Part shown: positions 54,601 through 64,000 of the stretch, in pieces
How positions within the stretch are numbered: the first letter of the stretch is position 1
How the letters are laid out: each line of letters opens with the position of its first letter
Assembly: GCA_014529385.2 (NCBI GenBank)
Contig: CM043953.1
Location: 94,707,342 to 94,771,341 of the forward strand
Origin: Adiantum capillus-veneris
Lineage: Eukaryota; Streptophyta; Polypodiopsida; Polypodiales; Pteridaceae
Direction of reading: 5' to 3'
Length of the DNA stretch: 64,000 nucleotides
The notes under the pieces: model-generated
What the model saw: only the letters and a program-made list of their open reading frames with translations
Told to the model about the DNA's origin: nothing
Database searches by the model: none
Program-made: the position numbers and the translations under genes

Positions 54601-56034
54601 AAGCCTCTGGCGCATCTCCTCAGTCACAAGACAAGGCATGTGTGCCCCAAACCTTCTCTCTGCATGCATCTTGACGCTTTGACTGAGGCTCTGCAGAGTG
54701 TAGATCACGGTAAAAGTCAGTAACAACTGCACGCATGTCCTCCGGCTCTGAAGCAACTGACTTGTCGGGCCTCCTCAACTGGCTGACCTTGGCATGCGTA
54801 TGCCGGGGTCCCACTGCCTCAAAGAAAGCGCCTGTCACTCTGTCACCAACCTGGGTCCACTGAGCTGCTTGTCGATGGAAAGCAAACTCATGGGGCCTCT
54901 CCTTTGTAGGAGCAAGCTCTTGGCGAGCCTGCTGCAACTGCTCCTCCAACCAAGGACTGTCTGGATGCTGCTCCTGCATCCTTTGCAAGGAAGCAACGCC
55001 CCGTCGAAGACGCTGTTCCTCCTCTCTCACTGCAGCCAGGCGAGCCGAAGACTCCTGGAGAAATAGTCGACTAAGCTGAGCAAGTCCAGAGGCCACTCTG
55101 TCAGCAGGAGAGTCGTGAAAGTCTAGCCCTTTGTCTAAAGAGTCACCACTTGCTCTCTGAGCGCACAATCCAAGAAGACCCTCTCTCGGATGCGTAGCAT
55201 CGTACTTCCCCTCCTCTGTCTATCTGTCACTGTGAGGATCACTGGTGCATGGTCCGAAAAAGAGGTCCCAAGCAAGATGCAAATTGACCCACCCAAGTCA
55301 CAAAAGTGGTCACTAGTGTAGAAGCGATCTATCCGAGATAGATTCACTCCTCTCACTCTACGATCACAGAGTCATACATAACCTCTCCCAAGCTGTCAAA
55401 TCAACTCCATGTACAATAGTATGGCTACCTCCAATCCTGTCAGAGGGATCCTCCAACATGTTGAAGTCACCCCCGATGCACCACTGCGGCAGAGCAATGG
55501 TGGCAGAGACTCAACAATCAACTCCATGTACAGTAGTATGGCTACCTCCAATCCTGTCAGAGGGATCCTCCAACACGTTGAAGTCACCCCCAATGCACCA
55601 TTGCTCTGCTTGCGGTAGAGACTCAACAATCTGAGACCAAAACTTTGCATGTGCGTTCGCCACATTGGGCGCGTAGATGTTTAGGAAGCCTATGAGGCCA
55701 CCTTGAACTTGCATAGTGATCCACTGAGCCTTGCCTGGCACAATAATCCCTCTGCCCACAATGGCTTGCTGCAAAGAGTCCGCAATAGTCATATACATAT
55801 CCCACCTTGGATGCCTCCAGGTCCAAAAGCAGCTGACCAAAACGTCTCATATCGTCCACGCAAAATCTGACCACACCGTCGAATGCGGCTCTCACAAAGA
55901 GGATGCTCCAATAGCATAAGAATGCCAATCTCTCCACCCAAAAGGCATCTCTGAAGCTCTTGACGCAGCCGACCCCTTTGACGCTGAAACTGGGGCCCTC
56001 CTAATCCTTGTACATTCCATTGGATGATCCTCAT
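51698..56034 (-). pseudogene. LINE II ORF2: endonuclease, reverse transcriptase, C-terminal zinc motif
   Basis: It starts MRIIQWNVQGLGGPQFQRQR. The endonuclease includes GGLIGFLNIYAPN, WCIGGDFNVLEDPSDRIGG (55,600-55,545) and SFSDHAPVILTV (about 55,260), the last being the conserved catalytic end. A 117-bp duplication repeats the GGDFNVLEDP block. The RT shows LPRGSCPGEDGLTPSFF (54,560), HWRPIAILNSSYKILAKAL (54,360), FLLDFEKANDRVDWDFLE (54,170) and EFADDSPLYLDG (53,860; F-A-D-D catalytic). The thumb and C-terminal part ends with ACDHPVESQHHCLWDCHLAQ (52,235-52,180), the Cys/His motif at the end of plant L1 ORF2. Frameshifts break it into about ten pieces. Confidence 0.88.
55401..55634 (-). repeat. 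117-bp tandem duplication in LINE endonuclease
   Basis: Copies start at 55,401 and 55,518 (TCAACTCCATGTAC) and run to AGACTCAACAA. The unit is 39 codons, so the frame is kept, and each copy encodes the GGDFNVLEDPSDRIGG block. Confidence 0.9.
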
Positions 56035-56038
56035 GGAG

Positions 56039-57847
56039 TCAGTGAGAGAAAACAGATGCTGCCGCAGTAGCTAGCCTCGCTATCTTTGAGGTCGGTTTGG
56101 ATGGGGAGTAATCCACATCCGAACGACCTCTAGACAAGCATGAAAGAAGTGATTGTCCCGCCCAGGCCCAAGCCGAGTGTGCAACCCGAAGGGCTACATC
56201 CTCTGTCCAAGAATCCTCATGCACAAATACATAACAAGGAGGGCACTGAGTGTTAGCAAACAAATGCACCACAATGTGCCTGCAACCTGATGCATCCGGA
56301 GGCGTCACTGTGAACTTGGCTAGAGGCCAAAGTGTCTGCACTAGATCTGTCATCCCTAAGTCCCCTGTGTGGTGTGAGAACTCAGTAGGCTGAGGTTGGA
56401 GCCAGTCAAGGACTGTGTGCTGGGTCCACTCTGTGAGATCCCTACCACACAACGGAAAGGAGAAACCCACTGCTCTGTCCAGAGCCTCAATGCCTCTAGC
56501 TGCAAGAAAGAGGACGTGGACTCGAAAGCTAGCTTCCTCTAGGTCTGGAAAACAGAAACCGAGTGAAGGTGTAGTCGAAGAAGTCCCAACGTTTGCGTAT
56601 GTTGAAGCTAGTCAAACCTCGAGGGACTGCTGCAAAGGAAGAGGTCTGCACCAAAAAAGGCGGCCTCAGGTTCTCAAGCCACACGGCTCATGGCGAAAGC
56701 ACTACCAAGAGAACGCCTCGTTGCAAAAGCGTGTCCAGAACTCTGTGTTTGAGGAGTGGAGGAGAGGTCGGGAGATGAGGCTGTGGGCCCCATCAGGGAG
56801 AGAGGAGGGGTGGGAGGCGAGGGTGGAGGTGGGGAAGGGGGAGGAAGTGGGGGAGGCGGAGCGGCAACGTCTGAGGAAGGAGGAGGCGGTGGTGGAGGAG
56901 CTGAAGTGGACGGGGCCTCCTCAGGCGGGTCCTGCTGAAGGGGGTCAAAGCGGTTCCCAGACGGAACCCAGTGCTGTTGAGCTACAGAAGGTCGGCCACA
57001 GGGGGGGAAGTGGGGCAACAGTCCACCCCTGTCTCGACGGCGGCCCAGGCACCTACTGCCAACCTTCAATTGTCTGATCACTCGTCTTTGTCGAGGTACC
57101 ACCCTGTGCATCCTGTGTATCTGGTTGCTTGGCTTGCTCAGCCTTGGGAGGCTGCGCATGTGCTGTGGGTCAAGGTCTGCTACGAGGACAGGCCTTTGCC
57201 AAATGGCCCATCTGCCTGCAAATGAAACACTGGTTCGGGAGACCCGAATATTGCACACTCTGTCTAATCCATCCCCCACTCACCCGTGGTAGCAGTATCA
57301 CCTTGGGGAGGGAGTGTGTGTCACGAACAAGAACCCGTAGAGTAGGTAAACCTGCGGCCTTCGTCACAACTGAAGCTACAGTGCGCGGAGACTCTAGAAC
57401 TGTCCCGAACATGGAACCAATCCTGGGGAGAAGACCGAAATTGGCAAGTCTGCCTCCTCCTCGAGCACATCTGTAGTAGGGTCAAAATCATGACGCCATC
57501 GTCGGAAGCAAGCTCGATCGGATGTTGAGCAGGCTCATCCAAATCACCTTGGCCGTTGTATCTGCAGACTCGAACTCTACCTGGTAGTACCCTCTCCCGA
57601 GGATCTGGACATCGGTGATCTTGCCCACGTCGGAGAGAAGTTGGGCCTGTAGTAGATCCCGAACCTTGCCCCGACTGGGCCGAGTGCCAATGATCTTATA
57701 GATAACTGAAGTGGCTTGCAAGCGCTCCACTTCGGCCATCAAGCTCACTTGCTCTTCTGGCGAAAGAGCAAGTCGAAGGGTCGGCTCGGTGGTGTCGGGC
57801 GAGGGGGCTTCAACAGAGTTCCTCTGAGGTGGAGCAGAAGCCGCCAT
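56039..57847 (-). pseudogene. LINE II ORF1: RNA-binding protein with CCHC knuckle
   Basis: It starts MAASAPPQRNSVEAPSPDTT at 57,847. The first block has LMAEVERLQATSVIYKIIGT and DVGKITDVQILGRGYYQVEF (DUF4283-like in plant L1 ORF1). A frameshift near 57,490 leads to VRVLVRDTHSLPKVILLPRV and CFICRQMGHLAKACPR (about 57,230-57,185). A further shift leads to a long proline-rich tract (57,000-56,750). The final block (GDLGMTDLVQTLWPLAKFTV, DASGCRHIVVHLFANT) ends at TGA 56,041-56,039. The N-terminal knuckle and C-terminal block are shared with the 4-5 kb and 25-26 kb copies respectively. Confidence 0.85.
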
Positions 57848-58259
57848 TCTGTGTTTGTTGCTGAATAGAGGAGGGCGTTGGCAACGAGGTGCTCACAAGG
57901 AGGCTGAAATGCCAGCCTACACGCAAGCGGTGAAGAGAGACTTGAAGGGGATGAGGCGGGAGGTCGGGACAGGGAGGAGGGTCGCCAAGGGGGGGGGATG
58001 ATAGGGGTGCAAGAGGCGTTCAGAGGAGGCAGTGGCTCTAATGAGGGGGGCTGCGTGCAGGGGCGGGCATCAACAGCGCACAGGGAGCAGGGGAGCGCGA
58101 GGGCGAAAAGGGGGGGTGGGGGGCAGCGTTTAGCGATGGCGGGGGGGGGGGGGAGGGGAGTGAACAACAGTTGTCATCAAGAGGTGTATTTTTCCTGTTG
58201 CCTTCCCTAAATAAGTACTAGATATTTTTATTTATTTTATTTTTACTTGTTTTTTTTCC

Positions 58260-59470
58260 TGAACCCTTGAAAAGGTGCAAGTGGACATTGCATGGCGAGT
58301 GTAAAACGGCTGCGGCCGAATGGGTTTCTCACATCGGAAGTCTAGGTCGGTCAGTCTAGGACTGGTTGGGCCAATTAGCCCTGAATTCTGATGAGTATGG
58401 AAGTTTGTGTGCGCCAGATGGAATTAGGGCCACTCGGCAAGTCACTTATAACTTTATAAGTCAGTGGGAACTAGAAAATTAACTCAAAAGGGGCAAACTG
58501 GACACATGGAGGCTTCTGGTGAAAATTGCCACTTCCAGCATGAAGAGAGGACGCCCAATTTGAGAGAGGAGGCTGATTTGACTCACAAGAGACCTACAGT
58601 GTGTGTGTGTGTGTGAGTAGTGGGTGCAGGTCTACAGCTTTAATGGAAAGCTTGCCTTCTCCTCTGTCTCATGTAGCGCGATGATTTGCTCTCGTGCACC
58701 TCTCTCTCCCCTTTGGCACATATGGTAATGCCCCACTAGTTGGGCTACTCAGATGAATATGTACAGTTCTAGGGGTTTATGCGCGTTTGCCAAGGCAAGA
58801 TCCTTCTAAATAGGAACCGGATTAGCTAATTGCTAATCCCCCACATGAACGTTCACTTCCATCGCGGAAGATTGCGAGTTTGGAGAGTTTTCTCGCGTGA
58901 AAACTCGTCCAATTCACAGGGGAATTGTCCCATTGCGTACGGGAGCCCTTGGGACACGCGTAGGCGTGTTCACTCCACTAAAAACGATTCGAAACAGGGA
59001 ATTACAGCCTGCTGTGTTTTTCTGTAGGTTTAGGGTTTCGCACCTAAACTGCAAGGGAACACCAGGGGAGCCTCGTGAGAGCCTTGGGATGCGTGTACAG
59101 GCTTTTGGGCACCTGGCAGTGAGAAACAGAGAATTACAGCAGGCTGAATTTCTGTGACAGCAGACCAGAAAGCTTCCAGATAGCGAGGGAATTTGTCCTG
59201 GATAGGTACTTTTGACCTACAGGGGTTTTTGCGCTGTTATGTTGCCAAAATCAGGTCGGAAACCTGTGTTTTCAGCCCTTGCCAGGTTTGGACAGCTTTG
59301 TGAAAGCTTGTACAAAGTGCTCGGATCATCTACCTTAAATTGAATAAAGAAATACTAAAAGGGGCGCCAGTCTTTGCGGCCTACAGGGTGTCGGTTTTGT
59401 GTGCGCAGTGACATTCTAGTTGCTGGACGCAAGTGTTGAGTCTCTCTCATTTCCATCAATACTCTGTGTA
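58260..59470 (+). repeat. Family C LTR-like region upstream of gypsy gag
   Basis: It starts near TTGAAAAGGTGCAAG (58,267) and carries GGTAATGCCCCACTAG (58,722), ATTAGCTAATTGCTAATCCC (58,822) and AATAAAGAAATACTAAAAGG with GGCGCCAGTC following (59,343-59,372). The gag start of a gypsy element follows at 59,609. The 3' partner lies outside the window, so LTR borders and duplications cannot be confirmed. 58,600-58,618 contains a GT run. Confidence 0.55.
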
Positions 59471-59608
59471 ATTAACAGGTTGTAGATTTCATAGCGCCCT
59501 TTACTGTGTACAGGCCGGTTATATGGTTCCATCGACGGGATAAGACACTTTTTCCTCAAAGAGTGCGCCGTGGATTGTTGTGGGTGAAAGGATACAGAGT
59601 TAAGCACT

Positions 59609-61762
59609 ATGGAAGAAGGGAGAGACGAAGGTTCTGAAAAGGAAGCATCCTCTTACAGTGGGCAGGAGGAGCAAAGGATTGTTGACAAAGGGAAGCGACC
59701 CATGGAGCCGGAGGATGAGGATCTTTTGTTCAAAGCTCGGTTGTTGAAGATCATGGATATCTTTTAGCGAATGGCTCAGAATCCGAAGTTACAGAAGTAC
59801 TTACAGGCTCCTAAAGAGGATGTCTCTCCCCTACCACCTGAAAAAGAGGGTTCACATGCAGAGGGGTCTTATGACACTCATGGAAAGGCTCCTGTGGAAG
59901 AGCATCAGCAGGTGGTGAAGACACCCAATGTGTCTACAGGTCCAAAGCAACATGTGGTATCTGGACGTGAGGCTGTGAATGGTCAAGGCAATAATGAACA
60001 AGCCGTTCGACAGACCATTCCACCGTTTACTTCATATCCTGGTTAATTTGGTGGTGATTCAGTGTTTCAGGCTATGGTTGGACCATCCAAGGATACATAC
60101 CAGGAAATGTGTTTGGGGCAATGCCACCTGGTGCGGTTAACCCTATGTACGGGAACATAGGTGTTCAACCAGGTTTTCAGGGTGTCTATCGCAATTTTGG
60201 AATGCGTGGAACTCATTTTGACATGGCTGGTTTTTCACAGCAAAATGCTAGAATGCGAATAACCTTGGTAAAACAGGTGATATGAGTGCTGGAATGCTTA
60301 ACCGAGAAGTACCACTTCTTAAAGCACTTGTTGATGATAATGTGGTTACTACGAGCCAGCCAAAGGAATACAAGGAAGGAGGGGCAGCTGTGAAGTTTGA
60401 CACTTTTAATGGCACACAAGAAAAAATGAAGGCCTTGACCTTCATACAACAATTTGATGCGGCATATGCAAGTGGAAACTTCACAGAGTCTTGCAAGATA
60501 CGCAAGGCTGCCACCTTTTTGAAGGGTAATGCGTTGAGATGGTGGACCACATTGTTAAATCAGGGCCAAGCACCTACAACATGGGTCCAGTTCAAACAGA
60601 AATTTGCTCCTGCGTGGCTCACAAACACTTTCGAGGTGGATGTGATCACGGCATGGTATGATTTGAATGCGTCAAATTGTGCAAATCTGGAAGAGTACAA
60701 GCAGAAATTTTGGGATGCTTTGTTACCCGTAAGCTCTTACATGTTTGTACCATTGACAGAACAGATTGAAAGGTACTGTTGTGGATTGCTAAAGGAAATC
60801 AGGGACTATTGTACAAAGACCAATGTCATCAACATTATGCAGTTGATTGAGAATGCAACAATGGCCAATAACTTGTTGCAAGGTAAATTCAGTGGATTTA
60901 AAGGCAGCAACACGGAGTCCCAGGGCAAGCAATTTTCAGCCAAGGGCAATGTCACAACAACTCTCACTGTACCACCTTTCAAGAAGAAGCCTTTCGGAGG
61001 ACAGAGGTAGTTTAAACCTTCTTCTGGGCAAAGCCAAGGGAAGAAAAGGCATTTTTATGGCAAGACATTTGAGGAGAGGAAAGCTCTAAGAGAGGCCAAG
61101 AAATGCTACATTTGTGAAGAGAAGGGACATTTTGCTAATGAATGCCCATAGAGGAAGTCAGAGGATAAGGATGACAAGTTAGACCATAATGGGAAGAAGC
61201 CAAAGCCAAGTGCAGGACTTGTCCCAGATTTGGTTGGTGATCAACCAAACATAAATGCCACGGAATTGTGCAGAGCATGGGGCAAAGTTAGAGACGAGAC
61301 AATGCTCGTTTTCTTTGATCCAGGAGCTCGTGCAAATTTCATATCACGAGAATTGGCATCAAAGTTGGGCATTTATGCAGAGGAGATGGGTTATGACAGG
61401 TGAGCCAGGTTTGGCATGCCCAGGTCATTCAGAGCCTGTTACTCCCATTTTGGGGAAGCTTCGTCTGCACGTTCAGAGTTGTGGATGCGGAAGAATTTCA
61501 TACTATGCCACTTGAGGGCTGTGACGTGTTATTGGGTATCCCATGGTGTTACAGGTTGCATGCTATGGTGGATACTTACAACGAAAAGATTACCCTTGTA
61601 CATAGAGGAAAGACTCATGTCCTTGATGTAAAGCTTAAAGGAGAGTCTATTCCAGTTGTTTCTGCTTCTGCTATTTCATCTGTAATAAAGAATCATCTTT
61701 TTGCGTACTTGATCTTTGCAAAAGAAGTACCTGAAGTTGTATCTAATTTGTCTGCTTTATAG
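59609..61762 (+). pseudogene. Second gypsy element: gag and protease
   Basis: Starts MEEGRDEGSEKEASSYSGQE; TAG near 59,765, a stop after TSYPG near 60,044 and a frame change before 60,282. The gag core (60,282-61,010) has EKMKALTFIQQFDAAYASGN, LKGNALRWWTTLLNQGQAPT and WVQFKQKFAP, typical of the plant gypsy gag family. The frame continues past TAG 61,008 to a CCHC knuckle CYICEEKGHFANECP (61,104-61,148), another TAG and the protease block VFFDPGARANFIS (61,308-61,346), where D-S-G is D-P-G. A frameshift near 61,400 precedes the protease end (EGCDVLLGIPWCYRL). Confidence 0.85.
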
Positions 61763-61769
61763 TTCAACT

Positions 61770-64000
61770 TTTTTGAGTGGTTTTGGTGATTGTTTTTCAG
61801 ACTCTTTGCCAGGGGAGTTACCTCCTCAGAGACCTGAGGATCATACCATAGATCTTGTGCCGGGTTCTAGTCCACCGAATAGACCACCATACAGGGTTAG
61901 TGCAGCCTAGCAAAAAGAGATTATGAGTCATGTCAAGGAGCTTTTAGAGAAGGGGCTGATTCAGTCCAGTTTATCCCCTTTTTGTTCGCCTGTACTCCTA
62001 GTGCACAAGAAGGATGGTTCATGGCGCATGTGCATTGACTATCGCGCCTTGAATAAAAATACCATAAAAAACAGGTTCCCCATACCGAGGATAGATGACA
62101 TTCTTGATGGGCTTGAGGGAGCGTCATTGTTTACAAGGATAGACCTGAAGAATGGGTACCACCAAATACACATTAGGCCAGAAGATGTCCATAAGACTGC
62201 CTTCAGGACAACATTTGGTCTCTATGAGTTTCTTGTCATGCCATTTGGTCTCACAAATGCTTCTGCCACGTTTAATAGAATAAGACTGCCTTCAGGACAA
62301 CATTTGGTCTCTATGAGTTTCTTGTCATGCCATTTGGTCTCATAAATTCTCCTGCCACGTTTAATAGAATGATGGACAGAATTTTTAGACCACATAGAAA
62401 CTTCGTGGGTACCTTCTTTGATGACATGATTGTCTACTCAAAGTCTAAAGAGGAGCATAGAGATCACTTGACCGCAGTTTTCAATGAGCTACGCAAGAAC
62501 AGGTTACTCATTAATGCGAAGAAGAGTGACTTCTTTTTGGAAGAGATTTACTTCCTTGGGCACATTGTTTCAAAGGATGGGGTACGCATGGATCCCGCTA
62601 GAGTGGACGCAATTAGGTCATGGCCAGACTTGAAGTCCGTACATGACATTCGAAGCTTTCTAGGCTTATGTTCCTGGAGGTTCATCCGAATTTTTGCTGA
62701 CATTGCTTCTCCACTCCATTCACTGTAAGGAAAAGGAGTTACTTTCAAGTGGACGGCCAAGGAAATTTTACCTTCAAACACTTGAAAGAGAAGCCGACTT
62801 CAGATCCGGTAGTCATATTGCTAGATCTTTCGAAACCTTTTGTGGTTCAATGTGATGCATGTGGCCATAGTCTTGGTGCCGTTCTAATGCAGAATGGCCG
62901 AGTAGTCGCATATGAGAGCAGAATTCTTTTGAAGACCGAAAGGAACCTGCAAGTTTATGTGAAAGAATTGCTGGCTGTAATTCATGCTCTCACTAGTTGG
63001 AAACACTATTTGCTGGGGGCTGATTTTGTTGTCCAAACAGATCATCAAACCTTGCGATATTTTCTCACGCAAACGAAGTTGTCTGAGAAGCACATGCGAT
63101 GGGCAAACATCTTGTCAATGTTCCATTTTCAGATTGTGCATGTGCAAGGGAAAAAGAACGTGGTGGCTGATGCGTTGTCACGAAAGCCCCAAATTGTAGC
63201 AGTGTCAATTCCGTACCATTGTGAATTAGATGAAATGAAGACACAATATGCTGAAGATTCAGATTTTGCAAGGATCTATGATCAACTTGTTGATGGCCAA
63301 CATCATGAGCACTAAATGCTTAAAAATGACTTTCTCATGATGCATGGAAAGTTATGTGTTACAAAACAATTACGGCCAAAGGTTTTGATGGAAAAACATG
63401 CTCCACCTTATGCCGGGCACCGTGGAATTGATGTGACAGTGAAAGGGGTTGAGGCATTCTTCTATTGGCTAGCTTTGCGTCAAGATGACACATTTGTAAG
63501 ATCATGCTTAGTTTGCCAAAAAGTCAAATTTGATAGGCAAAAGCAACCGGGATTGTTGAAGCCATTGCCGATCCCTGATAGGCCATGGGAAAGCATAGCA
63601 ATGGACTTTATCTTTGATCTTCCAAGGACGCAAACAGGCAATGATGGGATTTAGACTATCATTTGTAGGTTCAGTAAGCAGGCCCATTTCATTTCTGTTA
63701 GGAAGAAGATAAAGCCAGAACACATGATCAAAATATTCATGAGCAATTTCTTTAAATATCACGGGATGCCTCAGTCAATTGTCAGTGACAGGGATCCACG
63801 TATGACGAGTCTTTTCTGGAAGGCATTGTTTGAGAATATGGGCACTACGCTAAAATTCTCATCTTCGTTTCATCCGCAAACTGATGGACAGTTAGAAGAG
63901 GCAAATTCTACTCTCCTAGATCTGCTCAAATGTTATGTGTCAGAGCACAAGGCAACTTGGGAACACCATTTCCCATTGGTTGAATATGCTTACAATAACA
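61770..64000 (+). pseudogene. Second gypsy element: RT, RNase H, integrase (cut by window end)
   Basis: RT runs from [20 protein letters not shown] through [20 protein letters not shown] (62,034-62,093) to [15 protein letters not shown]. An 89-bp duplication shifts the frame at 62,281, and RT resumes with FFDDMIVYSKSKEEH (F-F-D-D, about 62,418). RNase H follows at 62,820-63,200 (FVVQCDACGHSLGAVLMQNG, VVADALSRKP). Integrase has HAPPYAGHRGIDVTVKGVEA with SCLVCQKVK (HHCC), then MDFIFDLPRT, a TAG at 63,652, VSDRDPRMTSLFWKAL and HPQTDGQLEEAN, where the catalytic glutamate region is present. The frame is still open at 64,000. The RT is of the common plant chromovirus/Tekay-like kind, unlike the Tat-like element at 38-50 kb; subgroup not certain. 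Confidence 0.88.
62192..62369 (+). repeat. 89-bp tandem duplication in RT of second gypsy element
   Basis: Copies at 62,192-62,280 and 62,281-62,369 (TAAGACTGCCTTCAGGACAA to TTTAATAGAA). The unit is not a multiple of three and breaks the RT frame. It begins at the K-T-A-F block. Confidence 0.95.

Larger units (their letters stand above)
51602..58200 (-). mobile_element. LINE family II, nearly full length, degenerate
   Basis: Minus-strand order is GC-rich 5' UTR (about 58,200-57,848), ORF1 (57,847-56,039), ORF2 (56,034 to about 51,700), 3' UTR and a short A tail (T run at 51,602-51,609). The ORF1 stop TGA (56,041-56,039) and ORF2 ATG (56,034-56,032) are four bases apart. Frameshifts occur in ORF1 near 57,490 and 57,270 and in many places in ORF2. 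Related copies lie at 4.1-5.8 kb and 25.1-26.2 kb. Target duplications were not identified. Confidence 0.88.

Noticed and set aside
56674-56938. Proline-rich (minus) and glycine-rich (plus) frames
   Set aside because: The minus frame is the low-complexity linker of LINE ORF1 and the plus frame is its shadow; neither is a separate gene.
1-64000. CRISPR arrays, rRNA, tRNA or bacterial operons
   Set aside because: None of the tandem repeats has regular short repeats with unique spacers, and no cloverleaf or rRNA motif was recognised; the content is plainly plant nuclear.

Overview
The window is nuclear DNA of a land plant. The evidence is plant-type LTR retrotransposons of both superfamilies (Ty1/copia and Ty3/gypsy), plant L1-type LINEs with a CCHC-knuckle ORF1, and one host gene with ordinary GT-AG introns. 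That gene encodes a C2 domain split over five visible exons. Four exons lie within 1.1 kb (10,909-12,002), and the fifth lies 25.9 kb further on (37,949-38,013), joined in phase. Such an intron stuffed with transposons fits a large-genome plant (gymnosperm, fern or lycophyte), but the species cannot be named from this sequence. No bacterial genes, rRNA, tRNA or CRISPR arrays were seen.

Layout. 0-10 kb: fragment of LINE family I (168-1,540), an unassigned repetitive stretch (1.56-3.78 kb), an inverted-repeat cassette around a LINE family II ORF1 fragment (3.78-5.79 kb), an LTR-like repeat (about 6.0-7.15 kb), a nearly empty stretch (7.15-9.4 kb), a LINE RT fragment and a gypsy 3' end. 10.9-12.0 kb: host exons 1-4. 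12.0-37.9 kb: the giant intron. It holds several degenerate LTR families (called A, B, C and E here), an unidentified frameshifted ORF (18.5-19.6 kb), a deleted gypsy element (21.6-22.9 kb), an internally deleted LINE II, a complete but dead copia element with matching target-site duplication (26,323-31,391, minus strand), more LTRs, and a 5'-truncated LINE I ending about 65-70 bp before the next exon. 37,949-38,013: host exon 5.

38,285-49,902: a young Ty3/gypsy element, 11.6 kb, with 580/567-bp LTRs, matching ACAAC duplications, a nearly intact gag-pol and a broken third ORF. 49.9-51.6 kb: an old LTR relative and a degenerate minisatellite. 51.6-58.2 kb: an almost full-length LINE II on the minus strand. 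58.3-64.0 kb: a second degenerate gypsy element on the plus strand, cut by the window end.

The genes do not form an operon or pathway. One host gene is being expanded by nested retroelements, and most other coding sequence belongs to dead transposons. The points most worth a second look are a 399-bp in-frame duplication of the reverse transcriptase core in the young gypsy element (with 117-bp and 89-bp coding duplications in two other elements), a cassette that reaches the same 3' boundary at two loci before unrelated sequence, and a conserved 3'-end hairpin shared by four LINE tails.
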